This document shows, piece by piece, positions 1 through 6,733 of a DNA stretch of 11,508 nucleotides. The notes below the pieces were generated by a model that worked only from the letters and a program-made list of their open reading frames with translations, did not search any database and had not been told where the DNA came from. The DNA comes from an uncultured Clostridia bacterium (GTDB taxonomy: Bacteria; Bacillota; Clostridia; Christensenellales; Pumilibacteraceae), in NCBI GenBank assembly GCA_947385185.1, contig CANDJX010000045.1, positions 1 to 11,508 on the forward strand, read 5' to 3'. How positions within the stretch are numbered: position 1 is the first letter of the stretch; every line of letters begins with the position of its first letter. Position numbers and translations under genes: made by a program.

Positions 1-2988
1 TCCGCCGCCGCGAGCGTTTGCCGCACGGTCGCCGAGAGGAATGTTGTTACCCGAACGGGTCATGATCTCGAGGTTGTTGAGCGTGTTGCCTACCGTACCT
101 ACCTGATAGTCGGTTACGACGCTGCCCTTGAATCCCCATTCTTTACGAAGGATCTGAGTAAGCAGAGGGTAGTTTTCGGAGCAAGCCACAACGCCGATAC
201 GGTTGAAACCGGTCATGACTGCGGATGCGCCGCCCTGAACTACAGCGTACTGGTAAGGACGAAGGATATTCTCACGGATAGTCTGCTCGTCTGCCCAAGT
301 AGCGATGTTGTTTCTCGAAGTTTCCTGATCGTTAAGCGCGAAGTGCTTGATGTAAGGATAGATACCTCTGGACGATACGCCCGAGATGACTGCGCCGGCA
401 ACAAGTCCGCCGTGTACGCCGTCCTGAGAATAGTACTCGAAGTTTCTTCCCGAGAACGGAGAACGATGGGTGTTCATCGAAGGAGCGTACCAGCCGTTAT
501 AGCCGTTCCACATACCCTCTTCGCCGATAAGTACGCCGAGATTGTGGAGGAACTCAAGGTTCCAAGTAGCCGCCTGCATCTGAGCCGCGCACCAGTAACG
601 GGTGCCCGAAGGACCTCTTGCGGAGATGTAACCGTCTTTGGTCTGACCGCCTATGCAGCAAGGACCGTCGGGGTCGCAACCTTCTTCTTTACCGACACGC
701 TCGATTTCGGCGGTCTTGAAGAATCCGGTCGAGTTGAGGAGTTTGAGTTCCTCATACGTAAGCTGGTTCATGAACGCTTCCCAAGCCTTGATTCCGGTCT
801 TGCCGTTAAGAGCAGTGTTATCGCTCGTTACGGTAGAAGTGCTGTACGGATCGATGCCCATCATCTCCGCAAGGCGGATGGTAACGGCAGCTTTCTCGTT
901 TGCAGCCTGAGTCCAGGTATCGGGAACGACTACGTCGGAGTTGTTCCAAAGTTCATGCGTATCATCGTCGCGACCGAGGATGAAACCGAAGACGATCTTA
1001 TCGTGCATTTCTTTCCGAGTAATATGATAATCCTTGCCGGTTGCGAGAGGATTTATCTCTAATCCGTCGCCGTAGCCCTTAAGCGTAAGTTCTTCGTCCG
1101 TCGGCGCTTTCGGGAACGTACCGATCATGTTCGATCTCGACATGATGGTCATCGTCGGGCTGATGGAAGTGAAATTGTAAACAGCCTTATCGTCGGGAGA
1201 ATCGATAAATACGTTCTTTACTTCTACTCCGGTTGCCTGCGACTTATCAAGCTGAATGCCGGTAGCGACATTTATCGTTACGGGGGTATTCACGCCGTCC
1301 GTATGCGAGTCTTTTCTTGCATAGAACTTGTAGTCGCCGCTTTCGATCTCGTATCCTGCGAAATTGTTTTCGTTCGCGTCGCTGTAGTCGTACGAAGCGA
1401 TGTCGTAAGCGTCGAATTTGATCGTAACGGTTGCGCTTTCGCTCGGTTTGATAAGCGGAGTCTTTGCGAAGCCCACAAGCGAAACCTTCGATTTCTCGAT
1501 GCTCTTTTTGCCTTCCGCGGGTTTGGTATAAGGCGCTTCCATATAGATCTCGACAACGTCCTTGCCTGCTACTTTGCCGTTGTTGGCAACTTTGACGGTA
1601 GCGGTGAACTCGGTGTCTTTCGAAACGTCTCTGGTTCCTTTATCCACGCTGAATTCGGACCAGGTGAAGTCCGTGTACGAAAGTCCGTAACCGAAAGGAT
1701 ATACGACGTTCTTTCCGTACCAGTCGTTGGCTTTTGTGGCTGCGTCGGCTCCGGCATAGTCTTTTGCCACGGAATCTTCGCGCTTGCTTTCGAGAACTGC
1801 TTTCGCAGCGGCCGTGGTGGGATCTACGTTACCTGCCGCGATTTCTGCGTGCATGGTTTCGTAATACTTATATCCGAGATAGATACCTTCTTCGTATTCG
1901 ACCATATTGGTTCCGCCGCTGGTCGCCTTCGCTTCCACGGTTTCCTTCCAACTATAGGCATAGTTGGCCTGCGTGCCGCCCTGAGCGGTGAGCGGTTTCG
2001 TCTGCGAACCGTCGCCGAAGTTCTGATACGTCGGGTCTACGGTAAAGTCGCTCGGATAGATGTCAACCGTTCTGCCCGAAGGGCTGACTTCACCCTTTAT
2101 GACCTTGAGAATACCGTCGAAACCGAAGTCGCCCGTCTGTCCGACATGGACGATAGCGTCGATCTCCGGATCCTTCTCGAGATCGCCGAACTCGATGATA
2201 TTGCCCGAGTTGAAGAGGATGACGACTTTGCCGAAGTTATCCTCGACATGCTTGATAAGCTGTCTCTCGTTGTACGAAAGCTCGAGATAGTGCTCGTCTT
2301 TGTCCGCAACGAGTTCGCCGTTCTCTTCCTTCACACGGTTCTCTACGTTTTTACGTGCAAGGTCGGTTCCTTCGCCGCCCAGACGGGATATGACGATGAA
2401 CGCAGCGTCGCTGTATCTGTCATAAGTCGCCTGAAGCGCGGGAGTGTAATAGCTCATCGGAAGCTCTTTGTCTTCGTATGTAGGAGTGGTATACGTTGCA
2501 ACCATACTGAGCGAGCCGCCCGAATGCTTCTTATACAACGCCTTAAGACTGGGGTTGATCGCAATGCCCGCATTTTCGAACGAAGAGTAAATATCTCCGC
2601 CCTCGGCGAGCTGTCCGGATCCGGAACCCGTACCGCCATAGCCGTAAGCGTCGGAGTTGATACCGAAAAGGCTTATGTTTTTGATATCCTTATACGGTAA
2701 TTTATCCTGACTGCCGTCTTCTCCGCCGCCGTTCTTAAGAAGAATGGCGCCTTCGCTGGCTAACTCTATATTGGTCGCTTTGGTAACCGCAGACAATTCT
2801 TCGTTGCTTGTGAACGACGAATAGTATTTTCCGTCGCCGTTATTACCATGGCCCAATTTGTCGGCGTCGTCGATTGCAGTCATCGCGAATGCCGATATCG
2901 ACGAGCATATGAGCGCGATGCAAATAATTGCCATCAAAATCTTCGCGCCTATACGCTTGCCGATGTGTTTGAACTCGGTTGAATTCAT
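1..2988 (-). CDS. Membrane-anchored GH3 glycosidase (beta-glucosidase-like), reversed domain order, 3' end cut off
   Basis: The frame is open from ATG 2988 to the window edge (996 codons, no stop), behind a GGAGG site 7 nt upstream. It probably removes terminal sugars from beta-glycosides at the cell surface; the substrate cannot be read from sequence. Residues 14-36 form one hydrophobic helix after a basic start, suggesting an N-terminal anchor or signal with the enzyme outside. The order is inverted relative to classical GH3. The GH3 C-type alpha/beta domain comes first (SEGAILLKNG at 78-87, ISLFGI, Gly-rich YGGTGSGSG at 117-125, SRLGGEGTDL at 201-210, PFGYGLSYT at 431-439). A fibronectin-III-like domain follows (about 450-575), then the GH3 N-type TIM barrel (GRNFEYYSQD at 847-856, KHFALND at 881-887, VVTDY at 957-961). 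Asp960 is the predicted nucleophile. The barrel's end lies beyond the window. Inverted GH3 enzymes are known from Clostridia. Its promoter and long leader make it a separate unit. Confidence 0.93.
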   Translation of the reverse strand, partial: MNSTEFKHIGKRIGAKILMAIICIALICSSISAFAMTAIDDADKLGHGNNGDGKYYSSFTSNEELSAVTKATNIELASEGAILLKNGGGEDGSQDKLPYKDIKNISLFGINSDAYGYGGTGSGSGQLAEGGDIYSSFENAGIAINPSLKALYKKHSGGSLSMVATYTTPTYEDKELPMSYYTPALQATYDRYSDAAFIVISRLGGEGTDLARKNVENRVKEENGELVADKDEHYLELSYNERQLIKHVEDNFGKVVILFNSGNIIEFGDLEKDPEIDAIVHVGQTGDFGFDGILKVIKGEVSPSGRTVDIYPSDFTVDPTYQNFGDGSQTKPLTAQGGTQANYAYSWKETVEAKATSGGTNMVEYEEGIYLGYKYYETMHAEIAAGNVDPTTAAAKAVLESKREDSVAKDYAGADAATKANDWYGKNVVYPFGYGLSYTDFTWSEFSVDKGTRDVSKDTEFTATVKVANNGKVAGKDVVEIYMEAPYTKPAEGKKSIEKSKVSLVGFAKTPLIKPSESATVTIKFDAYDIASYDYSDANENNFAGYEIESGDYKFYARKDSHTDGVNTPVTINVATGIQLDKSQATGVEVKNVFIDSPDDKAVYNFTSISPTMTIMSRSNMIGTFPKAPTDEELTLKGYGDGLEINPLATGKDYHITRKEMHDKIVFGFILGRDDDTHELWNNSDVVVPDTWTQAANEKAAVTIRLAEMMGIDPYSTSTVTSDNTALNGKTGIKAWEAFMNQLTYEELKLLNSTGFFKTAEIERVGKEEGCDPDGPCCIGGQTKDGYISARGPSGTRYWCAAQMQAATWNLEFLHNLGVLIGEEGMWNGYNGWYAPSMNTHRSPFSGRNFEYYSQDGVHGGLVAGAVISGVSSRGIYPYIKHFALNDQETSRNNIATWADEQTIRENILRPYQYAVVQGGASAVMTGFNRIGVVACSENYPLLTQILRKEWGFKGSVVTDYQVGTVGNTLNNLEIMTRSGNNIPLGDRAANARGGG

Positions 2989-3018
2989 TTTCTTACCTCC
3001 AAATAGTTTTTAATAATC

Positions 3019-3033
3019 CGGGCTTTACGCCCG
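3019..3033 (-). promoter_or_regulatory. Small GC hairpin in the GH3 leader, near a possible anti-Shine-Dalgarno
   Basis: CGGGC at 3019-3023 and GCCCG at 3029-3033 form a 5-bp stem with a 5-nt loop, about 20 nt before the GH3 ribosome binding site (GGAGG, 3000-2996). Slightly upstream on the minus strand is CCTCC (3055-3051), complementary to that site. Pairing across this hairpin could hide the site. The pairing is inferred and short. Confidence 0.3.
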
Positions 3034-3156
3034 TTTTATCCCTGAATACCGGAGGAATCCGCCGACAAAAGAAAACGTCGGACGAGAACAGGCTCGTCCG
3101 ACAGGGTATGACCACACGAAAAACAATCGCCACGCCCCTCTCCAATACGTGCACAT
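3025..3156 (-). CDS. Possible 43-aa leader peptide of the GH3 gene
   Basis: This is a short ORF starting about 10 nt after the predicted transcription start, with an AGAGG site 5 nt before its ATG. The peptide begins MCTYWRGAWRLFFVW and is unusually rich in aromatic residues early on (Trp at 5, 9 and 15, plus Phe12, Phe13 and Tyr17). It runs straight through the terminator-like hairpin at 3102-3077 and stops about 37 nt before the GH3 start. The position fits a leader peptide whose translation would affect the hairpin. No homology is recognised, and an ORF of this length can occur by chance. Confidence 0.3.
   Translation of the reverse strand: MCTYWRGAWRLFFVWSYPVGRACSRPTFSFVGGFLRYSGIKRA
3068..3102 (-). 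terminator. Terminator-like hairpin inside the GH3 leader (candidate attenuator)
   Basis: A perfect 10-bp stem (GTCGGACGAG at 3077-3086, CTCGTCCGAC at 3093-3102) with a 6-nt loop is followed on the minus strand by TTTTCTTTT. It lies downstream of the GH3 promoter and upstream of the GH3 start. No gene ends immediately before it, and the preceding operon has its own terminator at 3328-3295. It therefore looks like conditional termination in the leader rather than an ordinary gene end. Confidence 0.55.
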
Positions 3157-3172
3157 TCTTTCCTCTTGGCTC

Positions 3173-3201
3173 AGTATATCAGTGCTTTTATTCCCCGTCA
3201 A
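3173..3201 (-). promoter_or_regulatory. Sigma-A-type promoter of the GH3 gene
   Basis: The -35 is TTGACG (3201-3196), the spacer is 17 bp, and the -10 is TATACT (3178-3173). Predicted transcription start is near 3166, giving a leader of about 178 nt before the GH3 ATG. Confidence 0.7.
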
Positions 3202-3229
3202 TACCCTTGGCACGGTGGGAAAGTAAATC

Positions 3230-3246
3230 GGCACACTTGGTAATTT
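3230..3246 (-). repeat. 17-bp element upstream of the GH3 promoter (copy 1)
   Basis: On the minus strand this reads AAATTACCAAGTGTGCC. The second copy, AAACTACCAAGTGTGCC, lies on the plus strand at 6620-6636, giving 16 of 17 matches. This copy begins 28 bp upstream of the GH3 -35. A candidate operator, of unknown protein. Confidence 0.45.
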
Positions 3247-3294
3247 CGGTACGATCATGACATGGTTATCACTATTCTGCCGACATAAAATACG

Positions 3295-3328
3295 AAAAAC
3301 CGACGGTGGATTTACCATGCGCCGTCGG
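3295..3328 (-). terminator. Intrinsic terminator of the permease-to-LytTR operon
   Basis: The stem is CCGACGG (3300-3306) with CCGTCGG (3322-3328), with possible extra TGG/CCA pairing in the loop. TTTTT (3299-3295) follows on the minus strand. It lies about 105 nt after the LytTR stop codon. The plus strand also shows CTTTTA after the stem, so weak bidirectional action is possible. Confidence 0.7.
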
Positions 3329-3432
3329 CTTTTATATGAGATCGGATCTATCGTCTTTTTTGCGATTTTCGATTATTTACGATTTTCTTTTCCTTTATTT
3401 TTTTATTTTCTTTTCTCCTACGTTTTTTATAA

Positions 3433-4146
3433 TTATCTTTTACGGAAGCTCTCGAGCGCTTCTATAAACGATTTTTTATAGTTCCGACTGACCGGAACGA
3501 CCGAATGACGGAGATAAACGTCGCTGCCTTCCACGCACCTGACGTGACCGAGATTGACGAGATAACTTATACTGCTTCTGATAAAGTTATATCCCGAAAG
3601 CTGTTTCTCGACGTCCTGCATTACGCCGCGCGCCTGATACACGCTCTCCCCTTCGCCCCCGTCTTCGCTGACGTGATAAAAAAGATAGTGACGGCGAACC
3701 TCTATATACGAGATGTCCCGCACGTTCAACCGTCTGCGCCCGCCGACGGTTTTCAGTTGAATATCTACCCCCCCCCGTGGAATTTCCGCCTTCCGAACCG
3801 CCTTGTCCAAAGATGCCGCAAGAAGATTCTTGTCAATCGGCTTCGGGACAAACCCCAGCGCGTCTATCCTGTAACCGTAGATCGCAACACGCCCGGACTC
3901 GGACATCAGGATCACCGAAGCGTCCGGACGCGCTTCGTGCAGTTTTTTTGCCATAGGCATTTCATTCATTCCTCCGAGACCGAGCAATATTATATTGCTG
4001 TCGTCGGACGCGGCAAGGTACGAGTTCACATTCCCGAACCGGTGCACCGTCATTTCGATGCGTCGTGCGTTCTTATATTGTTCAAGCAGTTCTTCAAGCA
4101 GGTCGAGCACGGTTTCTTCACTGTCGATTATACAGACTTTATACAT
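3433..4146 (-). CDS. LytTR-family response regulator with a degenerate receiver
   Basis: This encodes a 237-aa protein with a receiver-like domain (about 1-120) and a LytTR DNA-binding domain (about 127-235). It probably binds promoter DNA as a transcription factor. The LytTR signature is clear: NFIRSSISYLVNL at 187-199 and VVPVSRNYKKSF at 216-227. In the receiver the acidic pocket is DSE (8-10) rather than DDE. The expected LLDIxMP motif reads LLGLGGM (54-60), so the phosphoacceptor Asp is Gly56. The conserved Lys remains (VPKPI, Lys102). It may act without phosphorylation. ATG 4146 is chosen over the frame's first ATG (4212) because AGGAGGGG sits 6 nt before it and the family's MYKVCIID start follows. 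Nine consecutive G (3776-3768) encode Arg-Gly-Gly in the interdomain linker and leave the frame open. It is last in the permease operon, 81 nt after signal peptidase. Confidence 0.87.
   Translation of the reverse strand: MYKVCIIDSEETVLDLLEELLEQYKNARRIEMTVHRFGNVNSYLAASDDSNIILLGLGGMNEMPMAKKLHEARPDASVILMSESGRVAIYGYRIDALGFVPKPIDKNLLAASLDKAVRKAEIPRGGVDIQLKTVGGRRRLNVRDISYIEVRRHYLFYHVSEDGGEGESVYQARGVMQDVEKQLSGYNFIRSSISYLVNLGHVRCVEGSDVYLRHSVVPVSRNYKKSFIEALESFRKR
3768..3776 (-). repeat. G9 homopolymer in the linker of the LytTR gene
   Basis: Nine C on the plus strand (nine G on the coding strand) between the receiver and LytTR coding parts. At nine the frame is intact. A change of one base would remove the DNA-binding domain. 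Confidence 0.9.
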
Positions 4147-4227
4147 TCTGTACCCCTCCTTTTTTCGCTGTTTTACTTTTGCCACCCTTTCCGCCTGCAA
4201 CCCATCAGGCATTATTTGCTTTTTCGT

Positions 4228-4848
4228 TTACATCACGACTCCGATCACGCGGGAAAGCGGTACGTCGCCGGTAATTCTCGAATCCACCGACACGCTGCGG
4301 TTATCTCCCATCATGAAAGCGCAGCCCTCGCTTACTATATACGGATCCCATCTCGTCGCGCGCTTTAATACTCCCGCCGTATCGGGGTCGAACGTTATGG
4401 GATCGAGCGCGACCGCCGCGCCGTCATGCGTATATTCTTCCTCGGTAATCCGGGCTTCCTCGCCCTCGCCGTAACTTATGATAAGTTTATACCCGCCGTC
4501 CGTGCGCTCGAGCCATATTCTGTCGCCCGCGACGGCGACCGCGCGTTTTATGAGCAATTTCGCGTCGCCCGCGAACCAACCGAACGCGGACGCCAGTCTC
4601 GGCGTCGCGACGTCGCTATCGAAATATACGACGACCGCGCCGCGCTCCACGCTCCCCAGTCTGCCCACAAACACCGTTTCGCCGTCCGCGTACGTCGGCG
4701 ACATCGAAGTCTGGTTTACGCTTACCGTCGTGACGAAAAATATCCTGATCAGTACGAACGCCAAAAGCACGGCTACGAGTACGATCAATGCTACGTTCAA
4801 TATCCTGAGCGCTCTGCCGCGCCCGACTTTTTTATTTTCTCCGCTCAT
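4228..4848 (-). CDS. lepB: Type I signal peptidase
   Basis: This 206-aa protein would cleave signal peptides from exported proteins at the outer face of the membrane. One transmembrane helix at about 15-38 anchors it, followed by the catalytic domain. The Ser motif is QTSMSPT (46-52, Ser48 nucleophile). The general-base Lys is in LIKRAVAVAGD (Lys101). The conserved box MGDNRSVSVDSR spans 180-191. Length fits Gram-positive SipS-type enzymes. ATG 4848 is chosen because AAGGAAG lies about 6 nt before it; the frame's first ATG (4902) would add 18 very basic residues without an obvious site. The start overlaps the end of the upstream small membrane protein gene by 17 nt, indicating one operon. A spacer of about 25 residues rich in Asp and Thr (about 144-168) precedes the final box. 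Having it in a transporter/LytTR operon suggests a dedicated or secondary copy, which is an inference. Confidence 0.93.
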   Translation of the reverse strand: MSGENKKVGRGRALRILNVALIVLVAVLLAFVLIRIFFVTTVSVNQTSMSPTYADGETVFVGRLGSVERGAVVVYFDSDVATPRLASAFGWFAGDAKLLIKRAVAVAGDRIWLERTDGGYKLIISYGEGEEARITEEEYTHDGAAVALDPITFDPDTAGVLKRATRWDPYIVSEGCAFMMGDNRSVSVDSRITGDVPLSRVIGVVM

Positions 4849-5197
4849 TTCGATCTTCCTTATTTTCATGCGGCGTATTTTCTTCGCCCTGTGCGTCCGC
4901 ATTTTCTTCGTCCGTCGGCGGCGTTTCTTTGCGCGCGGCGCCCGACGTTTTTTTCAAAACGAAATCATGTTCTTTGGCGATATACACGCGGATCAGACCG
5001 ATGAGAGTCGACGCGCATACTATATAAGTCAGCCACACGAAAAACACGTTGTACATAAACGATACTATACCCGCGCCGATCTCGCCGCCTATTATTATGG
5101 CGACGACGTAGACTACCGCGGCTATGCCGCCGATAAACAGCATTATAAGCACCGACCACCCGAGCGCTTTTTTTATGAATTCGACGATGTTTTTCAT
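4832..5197 (-). CDS. Small two-helix membrane protein coupled to the permease
   Basis: This encodes 121 aa. Two hydrophobic helices are visible (about 13-37 and 46-70), followed by a hydrophilic tail from about residue 74 rich in Lys, Glu, Asp and Asn. Its ATG overlaps the permease stop codon as ATGA, which indicates translational coupling and explains the absence of a clear ribosome binding site. The frame extends upstream to another ATG at 5302, but that part lies inside the permease gene and looks like shadow coding (Arg-rich). Tight coupling suggests a partner subunit of the permease. TRAP small subunits (DctQ) usually have four helices, so this is at most a shortened analogue. I do not recognise the family. 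It also overlaps the signal peptidase start by 17 nt. Confidence 0.8.
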   Translation of the reverse strand: MKNIVEFIKKALGWSVLIMLFIGGIAAVVYVVAIIIGGEIGAGIVSFMYNVFFVWLTYIVCASTLIGLIRVYIAKEHDFVLKKTSGAARKETPPTDEENADAQGEENTPHENKEDRNERRK

Positions 5198-6540
5198 AAG
5201 ACGCTCGAAATCAGGCAAACCGCCGTAAACAGTAATTCCACAAAAACGAATTGTTCGACCGACCAACGCACGGCGATGCCGCTTACGCCGTCGAAATCGC
5301 ATTTCAGAATGTTCGCGCCTATAAACAGACAGGGCGCGGACGGCGGGATCGTTCCCGACAGCCCGCCGCAGATCAGCGGCAACATAGCGGCGACGAGCAG
5401 CGGATTCGCCCCCGCGGCGACGAGCACCGCAAGGATCATATTACCGAAAAATACCGTGATCGCCACCGACGAGATTATCATGCTCATGACCGTAGTCAGG
5501 ATCGGCACGATAAGCGCGATAAGCGCGAGCGGAAGATCGAGCCCGCTTAAGAACGAGCCGATCTCTCCGACGGAAATTATATTCCCGATCATCATGGAAA
5601 AAAGCACCATGGCGACTATCATTACTATGCCGTTGACGTTCTCGGAAAACGCGCGGGCAAGCTCGGTCGGCTTCGGACGCGTGCTCCCGAGAAAAAGCGA
5701 ACATATAGCCGCAAAGCCGGGTATGATCAGAAGTATGCTTTTCGATACCATTCCCGCGGCTTCCGCGCCTATCCTGTCCGCGACGAACCCGAAGCAAAGC
5801 AGATCGAGCAGAAACGGCAAGGCTATAATTATAGGCAGAAACAACGCCTTCCAACCGCTTTTAAGCGCGTCGCGGAACCTCGGAAGCTCCTCTTTCGGGA
5901 CGACGGCTACGCGATGTATTTTGCACGAAACGAAAACCGTCGCGACTCTGAACGCGATCATTACCGCCGCTATTATCCACATTACGCCCCACATTTCGGC
6001 GGACGAAGCCGTGGTTCCGCTCGCCGCGCAAAAACCGGCGTAAATGCCGAAAGCCGCCGCATAAGTAGGCGACGGCGGGATAAAATTTCCCATAAGACTG
6101 TCGAAAGCCGATACGTTTACCGCAAGAGCGTCTGGAACGCCGGACTTCTTCATCGAAGGAAGAGTCATCGACCCGACTACCGGGATATTCTGCGGTCCGC
6201 CGCCCGAAAGCGCGCCGAGAAACGTATTCGCGACAATATCGGCATAAGCCGCGCCGCCTTTGAACCGACCGCAGACCGAAGTTATGAGCGCGACGCAACT
6301 GTCCATTACTTTCGTTTCTTTCATAACTACGGAAAACGCCATAAACGCGAGAATCGTATACAATATAGTCTGAGAAAAGGACGCGGCAAGGCAAGCCCCG
6401 AGTTTGTCCCAACGCCACGTAATAAAAAGAATGATCACGAACGCGACAAAAGTCGCTTCGTAAACCGGTCGTTTCGGCACGGTTATTATAAATATAATAA
6501 GCGCGACCAAAACAATCAGGTAGATCAATTCCACGGGCAT
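5194..6540 (-). CDS. DctM-like (TRAP-type large subunit) permease
   Basis: This 448-aa integral membrane protein has about 11-12 hydrophobic segments and would move an organic anion or similar solute across the cytoplasmic membrane. Two related signatures support the DctM/ion-transporter superfamily. The first is GALSGGGPQNIPVVGS with LPSMKKSGVP (109-136), leading into GNFIPPSP (151-158). The second is GGLSGTIPPSAPCLF (392-406). The segment ENVNGIVMIVAMVLFSMMIGN (300-320) resembles the start of the second DctM half. Length matches the usual 420-450 aa. The site GGAGGGG lies about 8 nt before ATG 6540. It is first in an operon with a small membrane protein, signal peptidase I and a LytTR regulator. 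No solute-binding protein (DctP) or four-helix DctQ gene lies nearby, so substrate and mechanism stay open; a Na+- or H+-coupled carrier of the wider superfamily is an alternative. Confidence 0.8.
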   Translation of the reverse strand: MPVELIYLIVLVALIIFIITVPKRPVYEATFVAFVIILFITWRWDKLGACLAASFSQTILYTILAFMAFSVVMKETKVMDSCVALITSVCGRFKGGAAYADIVANTFLGALSGGGPQNIPVVGSMTLPSMKKSGVPDALAVNVSAFDSLMGNFIPPSPTYAAAFGIYAGFCAASGTTASSAEMWGVMWIIAAVMIAFRVATVFVSCKIHRVAVVPKEELPRFRDALKSGWKALFLPIIIALPFLLDLLCFGFVADRIGAEAAGMVSKSILLIIPGFAAICSLFLGSTRPKPTELARAFSENVNGIVMIVAMVLFSMMIGNIISVGEIGSFLSGLDLPLALIALIVPILTTVMSMIISSVAITVFFGNMILAVLVAAGANPLLVAAMLPLICGGLSGTIPPSAPCLFIGANILKCDFDGVSGIAVRWSVEQFVFVELLFTAVCLISSVL

Positions 6541-6560
6541 CGCGTTCCCCTCCTATGCTC

Positions 6561-6572
6561 GGACTTGAGTCC
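6561..6572 (-). promoter_or_regulatory. 12-bp dyad at the permease transcription start
   Basis: Inverted repeat GGACT-TG-AGTCC, directly after the -10 box and covering the predicted start site (about 6566). The 2-nt centre is too short for an RNA hairpin loop, so if functional it would be a DNA operator. Confidence 0.3.
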
Positions 6573-6601
6573 ATTATAATTTAACGACGGGCAAAATGCA
6601 A
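6573..6601 (-). promoter_or_regulatory. Sigma-A-type promoter of the permease operon
   Basis: The -35 is TTGCAT (6601-6596), the spacer is 17 bp, and the -10 is a perfect TATAAT (6578-6573). Predicted start is near 6566, leaving a short leader of about 26 nt before the permease ATG. Confidence 0.75.
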
Positions 6602-6619
6602 GTAAAAGAGCCAAGCGGC

Positions 6620-6636
6620 AAACTACCAAGTGTGCC
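6620..6636 (+). repeat. 17-bp element upstream of the permease promoter (copy 2)
   Basis: AAACTACCAAGTGTGCC on the plus strand, matching the GH3-promoter copy at 16 of 17 positions. It begins 18 bp upstream of the permease -35. Relative to its promoter it is inverted compared with copy 1. Flanking CCAAGCGGC and GCCAAAAACGG make this stretch rich in short GCC/GGC inverted matches. Confidence 0.45.
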
Positions 6637-6655
6637 AAAAACGGCTTATATACAT

Positions 6656-6690
6656 AAAAAATCCGTCCGGACCATACGGAACGGACGGAT
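6656..6690 (-). terminator. Intrinsic terminator after prs
   Basis: A perfect 9-bp stem, ATCCGTCCG (6661-6669) with CGGACGGAT (6682-6690), has a 12-nt loop. A run of six T (6661-6656) follows on the minus strand, its first T being the last base of the stem. It lies about 70 nt after the prs stop and just before the permease promoter, so it separates the two operons. Confidence 0.85.
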
Positions 6691-6701
6691 CACAAAGGAG
6701 T

Positions 6702-6733
6702 ATCACGATGAAAACACTGTCTCTCATCGTGAT
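6702..6733. repeat. 10-bp perfect inverted repeat in the prs 3' region
   Basis: ATCACGATGA (6702-6711) and TCATCGTGAT (6724-6733) with a 12-nt loop. A second, overlapping inverted repeat TCTCTCA (6720-6726) and TGAGAGA (6734-6740) cannot form at the same time as the first. On the minus strand both lie between the prs stop and its terminator. No T-run follows, so this is not a terminator itself. Confidence 0.65.

Larger units (their letters stand above)
2989..3432. other. 444-bp intergenic region between the LytTR gene and the GH3 gene
   Basis: This gap holds no convincing full-size gene. Reading on the minus strand it contains a purine-rich 3' tail of the LytTR gene (about 3430-3357, nearly all A and G), a terminator hairpin at 3328-3295, a 17-bp element shared with the other promoter region (3246-3230), the GH3 promoter (3201-3173), and a leader of roughly 180 nt. 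The leader carries a possible 43-codon peptide, a 10-bp hairpin followed by a U-rich run, and a small GC hairpin just before the ribosome binding site. Each is listed separately. Confidence 0.7.

Noticed and set aside
1303..2700. Long plus-strand open frame opposite the GH3 gene
   Set aside because: It is the complement of a strongly supported GH3 coding region with continuous family motifs; no ribosome site or recognisable domain.
2989..3166. Assignment of the GH3 leader to a known riboswitch class
   Set aside because: I could not recognise a conserved aptamer core; only generic hairpins are visible.
3357..3430. Polypurine tract (minus strand) after the LytTR gene as a special element
   Set aside because: It looks like an A-rich untranslated tail; no repeat unit, hairpin or ORF gives it a supported function.
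4147..4212. Upstream start for the pseudo-receiver LytTR protein
   Set aside because: The strong ribosome site precedes ATG 4146 and the receiver fold begins there.
5198..5302. Upstream start for the small membrane protein
   Set aside because: The added part is an Arg-rich shadow of the permease; the ATGA overlap marks the natural start.
4478..6043. Long plus-strand open frame opposite the signal peptidase, small membrane protein and permease genes
   Set aside because: It spans several real minus-strand genes, has low-complexity composition and shows no family motif.
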